A DNA stretch of 64,000 nucleotides from Atherinomorus stipes (GCA_023101725.1 JALJCO010003469.1:558001-622000); one strand, 5' to 3'. Positions 46,171-59,054 are shown, counted from the first letter of the stretch. The notes: generated by a model not told the origin, from the sequence alone. Numbers and translations: made by a program.

Positions 46171-46589
46171 AGGGGTGGCCATGGCCCCCCTAAACAAAAA
46201 GCTGGCCACCCCTGAAAAAATAATTTTTTTCATTTATATAAATTTTTATGTACTATCAACATGGGGCAGCATGCTTTGCTTATATTTGAATGTCAAAATC
46301 TTTTTAAGCTGATAGAAATGAAATATGAAATACAAAACAACACACCAGACCAACCATTTTCTCCCACTGGTGTTTTGCCATAGTCCCCCGTGGGTCTGTC
46401 ACGCCTGATTAACACACCCTTTCTGATGCAAATTCATCCAGGAAGGCTACACCCAGAACTGCCCCAACCAGTTTCTAATGCCCCTCTCACAACAGTGGGC
46501 CGACATCACACTACCCCACTTTAGTTTGTACACATTACAATTGAGGGCAACTGAGGCCGTCTTCAGCTCTGGTTTTCAGTGTGAGTGAT
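46171..46589. other. Small inverted repeat; no gene
   Basis: AGGGGTGGCC (46171-46180) and GGCCACCCCT (46204-46213) are complementary, a likely remnant end of another MITE into which the Harbinger-type element may have inserted. The rest is AT-rich without motifs. Confidence 0.45.
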
Positions 46590-46960
46590 GTAATCATGAA
46601 ATGAAATGAAAATGAAAAATACTTTATTCATCCCCGAAGGGAAATTCAGTATTGTAAAAGCTCACTTTTTTTTTTTTTTTAAAATAAACAAAAAGCAGTT
46701 AGTCTTGTTCTTTAGGGTGATGGCTGCTGGCAGGAATGAATTCCTGTATCTCTCCGTCCTACAGCGAACTTGACGCAGCCTCCCACTGAACACACTCTGT
46801 TGATTCTTCACCGTGTTGTGGAGAGGATGGGAAGTGTCCTCCATCATCTTCATCAGCTTGTGAAGCATTTTTTGAACGATCAGCTCCAGCGGCTCAGAGT
46901 TATCCCCAGCACAGAACCAGCTTTTTGATCAGCTTGTTCTGTGCTGGGGATAACTAAGGA
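46590..46960 (-). pseudogene. 5'-truncated L2/Rex1-like LINE
   Basis: On the minus strand, MLHKLMKMMEDTSHPLHNTV starts at 46868, followed by RCRTERYRNSFLPAAITL, the diagnostic ORF2 C-terminus of L2/Rex1-type LINEs. Upstream, a broken NKLIKK..SVLG segment reaches 46955. The 3' end has the common tail GGGAAATTC...GAATAAAGT (antisense at about 46617-46650). A 24-bp inverted repeat marks the truncated 5' end (46898-46921 and 46932-46955). Confidence 0.9.
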
Positions 46961-48135
46961 TAATCATAAGTCCTATTCTGATGGGATAATTACCTGGACC
47001 ACATGTAATAAATGAATTACCCCCCGATGTCTGTTTTTTCTGTGGCACATTCACATAGGATAACTGAAATCTGAGGTTTAACTGAAATTCACAGACATCC
47101 AGCATATATGATGTCAATGCACTGTGTAACATTTGCTCATACGAGCTGCATTTCCATCAGCAGCGCATGATCATTCAGAGACAAATGTGTTGAAATAACT
47201 TGCAGACAGTTGTTACCAATCCTTTAAAGTTGTACTTTCATCGTCATTTCATTAATATTTCTGTGTTCTCCATTATTATTGAATGCATTCTGCATCGTTT
47301 CTGTTTAAAAAAACCTTCTGGTATCTTTGTATCCAGCTGAATTTGTATACTAGAAGAGAGGCTTGTGGTCCAACGGCAGGCTTTTCCGGGTCCTTCTCAT
47401 GAATTTCCGTCTGATTGGCTGCCTCCCATCAGTGTATGAAGGAAGCTCCACCCTCCGCTCTTATTTTGTTACAGACAGGAAATAGAGCCGACAAACAAGT
47501 TTGTTCCGCCATGCTAGCAAACAGTTTGCTAGCTAACTGCTAATTAGCTTCTCAACTCCGAAGCTACAGTCGTGCTGTCTTTACTTCTAGTGTGTAGTGG
47601 AGGGTTACCTGCCTTCCAATGGACAGATAGAAACCCCACGTGGGATACGCTATTTGCAATGTGACCTAGAAGTGCGAGGCTGTTCTCGATTCGCTCTTTT
47701 CTTCGTATTGTTTCTCTGATGAGAAAGCACAGCCGACTGGGGGGAACGCAACGCTAGCAAGTCAGCATGTGTAAGTAAACAAGGGGAAACCCTCCGTATT
47801 TCAGAAGGAGCAAGTTAAACGGGTTTTCAGTGGAAGGAGGCCTTTAAGAACTTGAACCATGTCCGCATGTTTTCCAAAATAAACGTTTCTCTCTGCAGGA
47901 AAATTCCATTTATGGATTTTTTAGGTAGGCCTGTACAGTACATGATTGGTGAAACTTCCCCCGATCACTCCAAAGGTAATGCTTTATAAATTGTCATAAA
48001 CATAACAATTTGGAAGGAAAACCCATTTTGCAGCATTCATTCTTCGCCAAAAATGAAATGAAATGCATCCAGAAAACAACTACCACCATATCATGCGTCA
48101 TTTCTGTCCAAATCACAGAGATGCCTATTTGCATT
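46961..48135. other. No gene; possible transposon 5' region
   Basis: 47345-47830 has more CpG and balanced composition, GCTAGCAAAC..GTTTGCTAGC-like inverted motifs near 47513-47540 and a donor-like CATGTGTAAGTAAAC at 47766-47780. It resembles the 5' exon region of a DNA transposon, but I found no partner end. Confidence 0.3.
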
Positions 48136-48303
48136 GGATTAGTATTATCAGAGGACCTCGGACTTTAGCAAATTATAGTTGGTAATTTGTGGGGAGATAA
48201 TTACATCACAAATCACAGACATGGTCGATTCACACGGGATTAAAATCACAGACAATCTCTAATTTTTACAAATTACCTGTGGTCCCTATATAATACTAAT
48301 CCC
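48136..48303. mobile_element. ~168-bp MITE
   Basis: The left end GGATTAGTATTATCAGAGGA and the reverse of the right end GGATTAGTATTATATAGGGA are inverted repeats. The body contains further inverted AATTTGT and ACAAATT blocks. Non-coding. Confidence 0.85.
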
Positions 48304-48304
48304 A

Positions 48305-49334
48305 TTAGATTGGGGCTACAGTAAAGTTTTGTAAAGTCATTTGTCTGCAACAAAAATGATTTCACACTGAAATGCTTATTACAAGCTAAAAATCTTGGCC
48401 ACTCTTAAAATAAGTATAAAAAAAAAAAAGAAAAAAAGGGGGAAAAAAAGGAACGTCAATGGAACAAGTGAAAATTTTCTTATAAGATTTCTTGAAATAA
48501 GATGCATTTGTCTTAAAACAAGTTCCTATATCTCACTGAAATGTTTTTCTTTAGGTACTTTTTTCTTATTTTGAGTGTGATGAGATATTTTGGCTAGAAA
48601 TTAGAAAAATATGCTTGGCAAGATTTGAGTTTTTTCCAGTGTATTGGTGAAATTAAGGAAGTTTGCTACAGATGGCGTCTTATACAGTATAGAGGCCCAT
48701 TCATTCTGCTCCCTTCACTGCCATTATATAGATTTATGCGGATCTACAACTGATCTAAATAGTGTCAGGAGTCAGAGTGATGCAGAAATGTTACTGGTGA
48801 GTAAATGCACGTGTAAATTCCTAGAAATAAGGTCCAGGTTAAAAGAAACAAAAGTTATTCTTTAATAGCCCTTGACCACCCTGAAAAAAAATCTTTGCAG
48901 GCTCCCTTGCATCCTTGCTTTGGTACAGTACATGGCGCAGGATTAATGATAGTAACCTGTATTCTGGAGGTCCACCCAAAATCAAAGTCGGGTGCTGTAC
49001 CTTTCCCTCCAACTAGTTCAGCCTGAGGTGTGACAATTTGGTTTGGTTGTCTGTGGTCATAATGAGGAGTCATAGTGCTGTCATAGCAAAAAGAAGAACA
49101 CTATCCAGAAACAAAGGAGGAGAACGATGGACATTCAGCAGTTTTCCTCACCGCTCCCAGTTGTTGCCCGAGGACAAAGCAGTGCATCTTGTGCTGTAAT
49201 GACCTGCATCCCTTGGTGGTTGTGGGACTTTTGTCTTCTTTAGGCTCCATCTTTATGGCTCTGTTTATACCATAACGTCTAGGCTCAGTATGGACTGGTC
49301 TCATGCAGTAAACCCTGTGTTACACAAGACTGAC
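48305..49334. other. No gene seen
   Basis: A-rich tract at 48419-48450. Otherwise no recognised family. Confidence 0.4.
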
Positions 49335-49876
49335 CCCATTTACATAAGAGTTTTAAATCCTCTTTAATTCTGAAAAAAAACCTAATTCCGAACTAAGCAG
49401 TTGGTTATTTCCTGTTTTAAATCTGAATAAAATAATTCTCCTGTAATGTAAACCTTTGTTCCGATCTGAGTTCATTCCTGTCATTCTGCGCATGCTCCTT
49501 CTCTTATCCTGTTGTAATGGCGCTTGTGGAAGCACACGTTAAACAACTCTGAACTCGTGCCAGTCAGCGGAAATTAAGTATGTTAGCGCTACAAAGCTAC
49601 AATCACAATACAGAGAAAACATGTGTTATTATGTGTTTTTTATGTCGTAGCTGGAAAAAAAGGAGGAGGAACTGGCATCTTTTTACTTCCGGGTAAATGT
49701 AAATGTCGTAAATGTTATACATATCTCCCTCCTGTCCAATCAGAACCCTTCCTAACCACCAGCTCTAAAGCGGAATTAAATCAACGTGTTTTCATGTTAA
49801 CTTTTATTCTGAGTCATTATTGTAACCAAGAAAGAGAAAAATTCATTCTGAATTAAAAAACATCATATAACCGGGG
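49335..49876. mobile_element. ~540-bp MITE
   Basis: The left end ...TTACATAAGAGTTTTAAATC...AATTCTGAA and the reverse of the right end ...TTATATGATGTTTTTTAATTC are imperfect inverted repeats of about 35 bp. No transposase. Class not assigned. Confidence 0.65.
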
Positions 49877-50086
49877 CAATGTTCAACGGTATTCATTCAG
49901 AAATAAAGACAGTACATTGGGGTTCGTAGGTCATCCTTCTTTGCTAGGTATTTTTAATTTGATTGATTTTTTTGACATTATTTTAGTTTAAGAATTGGAA
50001 GAATTATTTAAATGAATGTTGTGTAAAGTGAATAGCGCTGTTTAAAACAGCTTAATTGTATTTAGTGCAGTGTGTGTATAACCTGA

Positions 50087-50297
50087 GGTGGGCAACTCTG
50101 GTCCTCAGGGGCTACCTGGCATCCTGCAGGTATTAGGAGTTTCCCTGCTGCCACATACCTGACTCCAATCTATAGGTATCTATGGCTCTTTCTATGGTTT
50201 GATGTCAAGCTCAGCACAAGTCACTAGGTGTGTCGTCAGAAAAGTCCTAATACCTGCAGGATGCCGACCCTCAAGGACCGGAGTTGTCTAGCCGTGG
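50087..50297. repeat. Palindromic foldback MITE (family J), copy 3
   Basis: The arms include CAACTCTGGTCCTCAGGG and CCTCAAGGACCGGAGTTG, and GGCATCCTGCAGGTATTAGG and CCTAATACCTGCAGGATGCC (20 of 20 complementary). The central spacer is about 60-80 bp. Confidence 0.9.
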
Positions 50298-50299
50298 TC

Positions 50300-51013
50300 T
50301 ACATGATGTTATTATGGCTAATGGGTCAGTGTTTGAATTCTAACTTGTGTATATCAAATATATTCATACTAAATCTGAGTAAAGAGAATTGGAGGTCATT
50401 TGCTGTATATGCTAAACATGAGTCATAACTGTATTTATCTCTGAAAATTCACCATAACTTAGGGCAGACAGAAATGCTGGTACAAGCAGGTCTTGCAGCT
50501 CATTTGTCATAGTCATCGCCTGACGGACATTGTTTCTCTGAACATAAACAAATGATTCCTCCCTGTGATCATTATAAAGTGATTGAGGGGGACCTGGTGA
50601 TGGTCTGTTATACCATGTGCAGCTGTCTTCCTGTCTCCTGGAGAGCAGGAATGGTGGGAACCTGGAATTTATGGTTGGTCAGTGGAAAATGACACCATTG
50701 TTATGTCAATCACCTCAACATGAACAATGTTTGTCATGCTGCATGATTCCAGGTTTTCTTCATCAATGGACAGAGACAGCACAGCGTCAATCGACTCCGT
50801 CATAAAACTTCATCTTTTTAAATTTTAGATTCTTTTCTTGCTGCTAAAACAACCGCATAGTCTCATTTAAATAGATAATCTGTTCAGGAGACATGTTTGC
50901 AGTTGGATATATGGGTTTCATTAGGCTAGAGGTCAATGGAGCATGGGAATATTTACATTTCTTAGCTTTAATGCTTTAATTTTATCTTATGTTCATGTTA
51001 TTCATTGTTTTCA

Positions 51014-51014
<1 letters not shown>
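50300..51014. other. No gene seen
   Basis: Unique-looking sequence with no recognised repeat. Confidence 0.4.
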
Positions 51015-51017
<3 letters not shown>

Positions 51018-51066
<49 letters not shown>

Positions 51067-51187
51067 CATTTAGAAAAATCAGTTAACTGTTTTTCGTTGT
51101 CACTCCATTAAATAATTTACCCCTCTATGAGGGTTGGTGAAAATATTAAGAAGTAAATGAAGGCTAAATGGGTATATACAATAGTAA

Positions 51188-51246
<59 letters not shown>
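51018..51246. repeat. Two (AT)n microsatellites
   Basis: AT runs at about 51018-51063 and 51189-51245, separated by about 125 bp of AT-rich sequence. Confidence 0.95.
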
Positions 51247-51251
<5 letters not shown>

Positions 51252-51639
51252 AATGAAGTGACAATAAAGGCTTATTTTTATTAAAATAGGGATACACTGA
51301 TGTGTTTTGTGCGCATTTCAGATTGGATCATTTCCACTGTTGCCTCTGCTGACTGTGCGGTGCGGAGTTGTGGAATTACAGCAGTTTTTGTTTGATGTAT
51401 TGGCTATTGGTGGTGGAGCTAAATAAATTAGGATATGAATATGAACAGCTTGAGTTTAGGAATTTTAGAACTTAACAAAATGTACTTAGACAGTGAACCA
51501 CAATGATGATGACAGAGTTTGTTATAGTATGAGCATTTTCAGAGTATACCTGTGCAATCTTTGAGTTTAAATATGGTTGAACCTGTAAAATAGCTCCTGT
51601 AATTCAGTTCTCAGCATCTGTGGGACATGTGAGTGCAAG

Positions 51640-52600
51640 TTCATCATAGGGCACCTTTAGGATGCATATGTGAGATAAGTAACTGTGTTGTGACCGTTGT
51701 TAAGACAGCATTGAATGTAAAGAAATCCAGATATTTCAACTCATTCACAATCTGCAGTCTCCATCACCCTGCAATACATAGGCCAGGCATTGTGCGTTTG
51801 AAAACACCACATACTTATGAAGAGACAGTTAAAAAAAAAAAAAAAAAAAAAAAAATTGCAGAGATTAATAAGGAGATGATAAAGCAATTGAACTCTTTCA
51901 TATATTTAAGGAGAAAAGATTTGTTGCTTATGTTACAGTAGTAATAAAATGGAATAATGGGTCATAAGATAATAGGAGCCCAGAAGGAGCATCAAAGTAA
52001 TTTTCTGGCAATAACTAGGTTATTTCCTGATAGTAACCCTGGGTTCATCATGATACCAAAAGATTAGAAGTGACATTACAGGGTGATAAAAAGGCTTGGA
52101 ACCTACAGCAATGAGGCAGAAACTAAATTAACAATGAGGTAAAGTATTTAAAAGTGGTATGGTACTACTATATAATTTTGTGGTAACTGCCTAGAAATGT
52201 CAATAACGGGTAAATATGAGAAAAGACTTATTATGGTGATAGACATGTCATTATGTCTGAATAATGACAGATTATATGTAATAACCAGAAAAAAAAGGCT
52301 GCAAAGTGATTGTTTCCATCTTATTTGATGGTAATATCATGTTGCATCATCTGCAAACATTTGTATGTAACTATCAGTGCAAACAACAAGCAGCTAATTA
52401 ATGTACAACAAGAACAAGACAGGTCCAAGTGCACAGCCTCGTGGGATCCCAACTGAGAAGCAAGTAATTCTTACTAACAACACTCAGGGTTTGAATGTTT
52501 CACAGGTCTTTTTTGAATATGAAAATATTGCACCCATATTGAGTACACAAAAGGAAGATTCTGTCGAATGAAGGCCATAAAATGGCTGTGGGATTACTTA
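51640..52600 (-). pseudogene. L2-like LINE reverse transcriptase remnant
   Basis: The minus strand encodes VGIPRGCALGPVLFLLYIN (52440-52395, reverse transcriptase motif B, normally GVPQGS.LGP.LF..YIN) and then MFADDA (about 52357-52343, motif C with the catalytic FADD). Further along, NELKYLDF at about 51740-51715 fits the downstream VKYLGV block of L2-like elements. An A-run at 51831-51855 lies between. The spacing and order are right for an antisense LINE. Stops and gaps are frequent. Confidence 0.75.
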
Positions 52601-52604
52601 GGAT

Positions 52605-55175
52605 GCTAATAATATTAGCTACTTCAGACTGTGATATTATGTCTATGGAGGAAACAGGCAGGTTTAGTTGATGGGTTCACAGACCAGTGGTGGAAACAGC
52701 TGGGATATTTCCTTTTTCCACCTCATGTGTTGTTGAATTCAGTTGCCATGACGATAAGCTCTTCCACTAAATTCCTGTTTATATGAATAATTCTGCTCAT
52801 TTTGCTTCTTGGTTATTTGTTTTGTCTGGCGTTATTTTTAGTCCATTTCCCTTTGAATCTGCTTGTATTTCTGTTAAAAATGTACTTTTGCTTTGTGTAA
52901 AGACTGGGTGACTTTATTCCATGTTGATGTAAACTGACTAACTTTTTTGGGTGGTAAAATGCTGAGGATGAAGAGGAAACAGTTGCTGACCTGTTTCATC
53001 CTGGATGCAGCTAAATTCACAAAATGACTTCTTTTCACTGGGAGTTACGTTCCAGTTTGAAGTGGAGTATTTAATGACACCTGTGACTGTTGACCGACAT
53101 GTTTACTTCACAATTATTTTTTTCTCTGCTTCTGAGTGCCCCTTATTGTTTAGTATGGGGACCAAACACACATCAGTCAGACAGAAGCCAATAAATAGAT
53201 ATACAAAGGGATTTAGGGTTAAATGTATGCATGAATATTTTGATATTAAATGGTCATTTAGGCTTTTTTTTTTTTTTTTTTTTTTGCATTTATCTATTTC
53301 TAACCTATCATAAAGCAGGATTGGCCACCTCCAAGAAGCATGTGTCTGGTTCTCTGTCTGGTTCTGCTGGCGCTTCTTCTTCATTGTTTACATGCCTGAC
53401 TACCATTTCCTGCAGTAAATAAGCACTCAAACAACACGGGTGATTCCTATCCTCGCACCACATGCACACACCCTGCGACACACTAGCCAGGAGGGCGTCT
53501 ATTTCTTTGTGATATACGCTGTCACTCAACCCCATCATTACCTCTGACTGTAATAAGCACCTCTGTTCTCAATCAAGTTTTTACTTTCTGTAGATAAAAA
53601 AACAACAAAAAAAACTATTTTGCAGAAGACACATTTATGCCTCACACACATGCAGTAATGTCTGCCCTGTCATCTACGTTGGCTGCTGGCCTAGCTCACC
53701 CAGCTTGTTCACACAGCACTTACCACTCCTAAAGGCTCCCAGTTACCAGACCAGTCTGCTCCAGTAGGTGGTCTGTCACCCTGTATGCATCCATTATTTC
53801 CACCGGATAACAAACGTTTATTGACATGCAGCAGCAGTCCTATAAATGGACAAATGAGAAGAGAAAAAGAAAAGTGAAGGTAAAATGTCCCACAGTTTTT
53901 TCTCTATCACATCTTTCCATGCGAATTATGTGCTCCAACCTCACTTTCCTTCTCTGGACCTGTCAGGATGGCAAATGTTTACACAAGTCTGTCTATCTCT
54001 TTTAAAGGCTCAGAGAGTTTCTGAAAGATTATGCTGTTTGGAAAATGTGCACAGGACTAGAGAGAAAACAAAGTGGGCCGAAGTAATGGCCAGGGACAAG
54101 GGGGGAGTGAGAGCCAAATCACCATGCAATTGTCCCTCAGTTCTGTCCCCTTCTTGTCTTTGTTGCTTTTGGCTGCCTCCCAAACATGCTGCCACATGCA
54201 TACAACTCAAGACAAACTGCTCAAACTTTTTACCAAACTGAGGTCAGATTGACATTTCTTCATTTCTCCTTTCTATTCCTTGAAAATTTGGCGAAACAAA
54301 CCAACGGCATAGAAATTTGTTGTTCCACAGCAGAAGATGTTGCTGTTTCACTTGAGCTGAGATAATGACATTATGTTTTTACTCACATTTTTACCGTGAT
54401 GATACACTGCAGGATGTTCACCTGGCAGCAGAAAACATGCTGAACTGTGTTAATATGGCTGCTTTTAAGCCTTAAGTTTGGAAGGAATTAATCTGCTGAC
54501 TGCTAAAAGAAACCATGGGTCAGACCAGATTTTAGATGTATTTTTTACTTCCTCTCAGGACTTTTCACCTCTTCTGTCTTTTTTAATCCGATTATTAAAG
54601 TCAGGGGATAAAAAAATAAGATAAAATTGAATAAATATTAAATATAAATAAATAAATCACCTGGCTTTAGGACTGATGTGCAGTATATTCAATGCTGCAT
54701 GTTGCATATTTTATTGAAACTGGCTTGTTGGAAGGCTTTTGCTTTATGTTTTTGTATTTTCCAAACTGGCAGTTTTATCTCCAGGAAGAGTGAACTCATG
54801 ACACTAAAGGGAAGGATGAAGAAATGATGTTTCCTCTTGAAACTTTTATTGAGAGTATAAAACACTGCTATGTTTTTCACTTACAAAGTTTTACCGATTC
54901 AGTCAGAAGTTGAGTGAGTTTTTGACATAGTGGTGCTCTGGCTACATCCTGGAGCTGTTGAATCATAGATCAGGAGCCATGTGGGAACTACTGCAGAATG
55001 CATTGTGACATAAATTCAGAAATGCCCCAAATGGCCCTCTTAATGAAACATGACACACACTCTTCCTCTTCTTCCTCCTCCATTCCTACACAAAAAGCTA
55101 TTTATACGTCTGTGTATTTGTTTGTGTTTTTCCTGCTGTTATTTGTGGTTATACCATTTCCTTTTACTGCACAGT
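52605..55175. other. No gene seen
   Basis: Contains a T22 run at 53264-53285. Open frames on both strands (for example 53885-54241 plus) lack motifs. Confidence 0.4.
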
Positions 55176-55177
55176 TA

Positions 55178-55235
55178 GGGCTGCAACTAATGACTATTCT
55201 GATTGAAGTAGTCAACTTATCAGATAATAAATCTC
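55178..55235. repeat. Short MITE end, GGGCTGCAACTAATGA
   Basis: GTTAGGGCTGCAACTAATGA then AGTAGTCAAC resembles the terminus of an abundant vertebrate hAT-type MITE (GGGCTGCAACTAACGATTA). Only one end is visible. Confidence 0.55.
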
Positions 55236-55239
55236 ATAA

Positions 55240-56560
55240 TTATCACATTGCTCTTTGTAAAAGGGACGGAAACATATATCCTACATTAATGAAATAAGTT
55301 CATCATGATATTAGCAACAAAATTTTTACTCATGACATTTACCACCGAATGTTCAGAAACAGAGATATAACAGGTGCAATTTTAAAAATCCCAATTTGGC
55401 AGCATCTGGGTCAGAGAACTTGATTTTTGGTATGCAGGATTCTGTTTTCCAGACTTACAGAATGAATATATATGTCACTGCTCATTCACAACAGCACAAA
55501 GAAAAATCTATACATCTCCTTGGTGACCACGTACTCAGAGTATACAGAATAATACTTCTTAATGAAGTCCAGGAAAAGTAAAAGGTATGGGATTGTCTGC
55601 TTCTGCAGCTTCCTAGACGTCACTTTTCTGGTTTATGACTTCTCCTTCCATGGATCAAGACTGCTGACCGGAATCACCGTTGCTTTGAAAACATGTATTG
55701 TTTTATTCATTCTGATATGCAGCCTACTGCTGATATGTCGTATGGACAGAAAAAACTGTCAAGGTTTGCCATAGAAAATTAGATTATAAGAAAATCATAA
55801 TTTAAAAAAAACTCCTGCAAAAATATAAAGATTAGAGCAATTACTCAACAAATCCAACCAAAAGGGACTTTCTTTCAGTTCATCTGTATCGCATTATGAT
55901 CTTCAGTTGGATTTCAATAATGATTTCCAAGAAGAGCAATGTTTGACTGCTGTACAATGAGTTTTCAAACCAAAATGACCAAACAGATCATTTAGTCACA
56001 CTGAATATGACTCATAACGGCGACCTCTAAAGTACCAGCACAAAAAGTTAAGGGAAATATGAGTCATGCGTGTTTCCACTCTGGAAAAACTGTTCATCTA
56101 AAGTATGAACAGAAATCAGAGAGTATTCATGTTAAACACACCAAACATTCCTAAAACGCTTTTTGGGCAGAAAAGTTATTGATAAAAGCTATGTGGTGAT
56201 TTCATGGGGTCACCCTCATGAAATCACGTGTGTCAGGGGAGAGGAAGTAAATCAAACAGAAGGGAAAAATCTCAAAATAAAACAGGAAACAAGATTGGAC
56301 AGACAGGAGATAAAACTTGTGCTCCGGTGACGTTATGTCCCAGCTCTGCTAGGGACGTAGAACACAAAAAAAGACAAAAAGGAGTAAAGATGTCTGAGGT
56401 AAATTAAAAGGCATAAACAAACAAAACCTGAAATGGAGATGGGGTTAGTGATGCTGCTCAAATTAAAAGACAAAGTCTAAACTAAAGGAGAGCCAAAGCA
56501 AACACAAACCTAATCTACAAATTCTACAAACCAAAAAGGAATGAGCAGCACCAATAAACA
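55240..56560. other. No gene seen
   Basis: AT-rich sequence. Two short open frames near 55396-55774 have no motifs, although one has a hydrophobic stretch. No repeat family recognised. Confidence 0.4.
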
Positions 56561-56562
56561 GG

Positions 56563-57009
56563 CTACGTTCACATGGCAATGATCAGAGGAGAAGACGCAA
56601 AAGTAGCGTCTTGTCTTCATCTTTTTATCCACGTTTACAAGAGCGTCATCATGAAGAAATCTTCGTGCATACGAGGACGCAAGAGTGTGTGGAATTCGAT
56701 TGGATATGCACGCCAGGCCGTTAGGTGGTGCTGTGATAGAACTCCACCAGGTCCGCGCGCATGCGTAAAATCCACCTTAGATCCGCTGGGTTTACGTAGT
56801 TTACATACATAGTTGTTTTTCCTGTTTGTGTGTGACGTCAACACGCATGTGACATGAGCATGGCATGAGCAGGTCCACTATCATTTTTGTGTTCTGGAAC
56901 GTGCAGAAGAGAACGCAATAGAGTTACGTTTTCAGAAAATTTAACTTGGGAATGAGTCTTCAGATTTTTGCGTCTTCAGCCCAGAACAACACCATTGCCA
57001 TGTGAACAA
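56563..57009. mobile_element. ~447-bp MITE with GTTCACATGGCAATG ends
   Basis: GTTCACATGGCAATG occurs near the left end (56568-56582) and in reverse complement near the right end (56993-57007). A second inner pair, GAAGACGCAAAA and TTTTTGCGTCTTC, extends the inverted repeats. No coding sequence. Confidence 0.85.
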
Positions 57010-57610
57010 AAGGCACTTCCGATTAAATATTTTGCCATTTTTACCTGCAATCGTCCTTGTGTGAACGGCCCCTAAAAACTAACCAAAACCCAACTAACAA
57101 AACAAGGCCTTACTATCCTAACTCCAAAACTACCGCTGTAAAACACAAAGACAACTAAAGACCTAAACTACTAACAACTAAAAACCATTAACCAACAGAA
57201 ACGTCTGGAAATCAAAACTAAAAAAGTCACAAACTAAAGTAAAAAAAAGCACAAACTAAGGGCAGACTGTTGCCAGGCCAAACAGTTACCAACTACTGAC
57301 AATCTGCACGGCTCTTTTGAAGCTGCAATGAAGCAGCTCCAGGTGAGACTGATGACTCGTTAGCAGGTGGGTCAGAAGGAGATGGTGGTGCCAGTCCAAT
57401 CAGGCAGGAAGGGTGGAGAAGGATTTGCATGTAAGACAGACAGAAGGGTTAATAATCAGGTGGCTGTAACAGTGGACAGCCAAGAGGCCAAGGTGACAGG
57501 AGCTTGTAGTCTGGAGGGTGGCCAGGTAGAAAGGGCAGCATGAGCTGGGAGTCCGGAGAGCGCCTGGGGGTCCTGGCAGATGGGGGCAAGTGTTCCAGAG
57601 CAGCCAGGGA
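57010..57610. other. No gene; A/C-rich then mixed
   Basis: 57065-57260 is strikingly rich in AACTAAA-like words on one strand. No coding motif. Confidence 0.4.
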
Positions 57611-57613
57611 ATG

Positions 57614-57830
57614 AGGAGGGGCGTCCCATCCCAGGACCCCATTGGAGGGGGGCACCGGTGCCTGGAAATGGACGGCCTGTCTTGGGAACCCATCAATAGC
57701 AAGACACAGCAGCTGGAGATGGGGGCCAGGAGGAGGGCTTCCTGTCCTGGGACCCATTGGAGGCAGAAAACGGTGGCTGGAGATGGGCGTCCCCTCCTGG
57801 AACCACATTGGAGGCAGAAACAGGAGAGGC
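57614..57830. repeat. Degenerate ~50-65-bp minisatellite
   Basis: About four units share GGACCCATTGGAGGCAGAAA and GGCTGGAGATGGGCGTCC in varied form. Long open frames on both strands (57400-57879 minus, 57590-58042 plus) follow from the repeat period and GC content, not from a gene. Confidence 0.75.
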
Positions 57831-58868
57831 GTATCACTCCAAGACAAGAACCCCTCAGGAGCAGGAACAGGACAGGCATCTCAGGAACAGGATTGGGGGA
57901 GCTGACTCACTCCCAGACCCCCTTGGGAACAATGGTAATGCTAATTAATACCTATGACATTAGGTGTATCTACGTAGGTGTAAATATAACAACATACTTG
58001 TTATACTTCAGTCTTGCCAAATCCCCCCCCCCCCCAGCATAATCTTCATCCTGTCTACTTGTTCTCTGAGATTTTTCTAGTCAGTAATAGTCTGTGTAAT
58101 ATTGACTCTTACTGTATCTCTTGATCTATCCCCTTTTCCTCTTGCCTGATGGCTACTTTCTTCTTTCTTAATAAATCAGCTATGTTGCGCATTTAAAACA
58201 CCAAGTCTGTTTAAATCCAGTTGCTAGCATGTGATGCAGTGTCAGAAAGCGAAACTTGGCTGGAAAGCAACAAAGTTTCTTGGAAGAAAAAGTAGTGAAG
58301 TGGCTTCTCAGCCTCAGAATGCTGCAGAACAGTGACGTCTCCAGGAATGTAAAAATAAATATCAGTGTGGCATCAAAACAAGTCAGAAACAGTTTTAAGG
58401 TCGAAAAGTTAGAGCCATCTTAGGACTGTTGACCTTAAAGGTTTACAGGTCAAAGGGCTGTGAGTGTCAGATCTTTAAATAATCACTTGTTACCTGATCC
58501 AGACGTTTATACAATATGCACTAAGAAACCCTGCATAGGTCTGTGAATGAAAATAGACAAGTTTAAAAATAAGTAAAGAGCATTTTTACCATATCATTTT
58601 CCCAGGATTCAGGTCATGACAGACAAACACAGTGATCATGAGACAATATACAATAAAGCGTCTGTTTATTTGGCTGTTGCAGTGAACATTTTTTCAGCCA
58701 AATAAACACAAGTGCGCAGTAAGGTCTGCATCGAGAGAAAAGAGATATTTATTGAGCAATTCCAGTTTCACTTATGATGAACACTGTGCACAAAAATGGT
58801 GAACACTATCTGTGCATCCACTTGAATATGTACATTGTACACATGAGTTAAATAAACAAAATCAGTAT
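57831..58868. other. No gene; hairpin at 58664-58707
   Basis: GTTTATTTGGCTG (58664-58676) and CAGCCAAATAAAC (58695-58707) are perfect complements around an 18-base loop. A C12 run lies near 58023. No coding motif. Confidence 0.5.
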
Positions 58869-59053
58869 TTGTGTCTTTGGGCAAGACACTGCCTTCCCTG
58901 CCTCCAGTGTTGGCGTCACTGGTGTACAAATGCATGAAATGTTCGGTGGTGGTTGAAGGCCGTTGGCGTGCATCGGCTGCCATGTTTCCGTCAATGTGCC
59001 CTAGGGCAGCTGTGCATTATTATTATTATTATTATTATTATAATTATTATTAT
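58869..59053 (+). mobile_element. SINE (family B), copy 2
   Basis: GTGTCTTTGGGCAAGACACT, then CCTCCAGTGTTGGCGTCACTG, CCCTAGGGCAGCTGTG and an (ATT)n tail. It shares the CAGGGCAGCTGTG core and ATT tail with 37653-37850. A tRNA head is not visible, so the copy is 5'-truncated. Confidence 0.7.
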
Positions 59054-59054
59054 G

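Noticed and set aside
57400..57905. Proline-rich gene on the minus strand
   Set aside because: Overlapping open frames on both strands over a minisatellite; no introns, motifs or homology.
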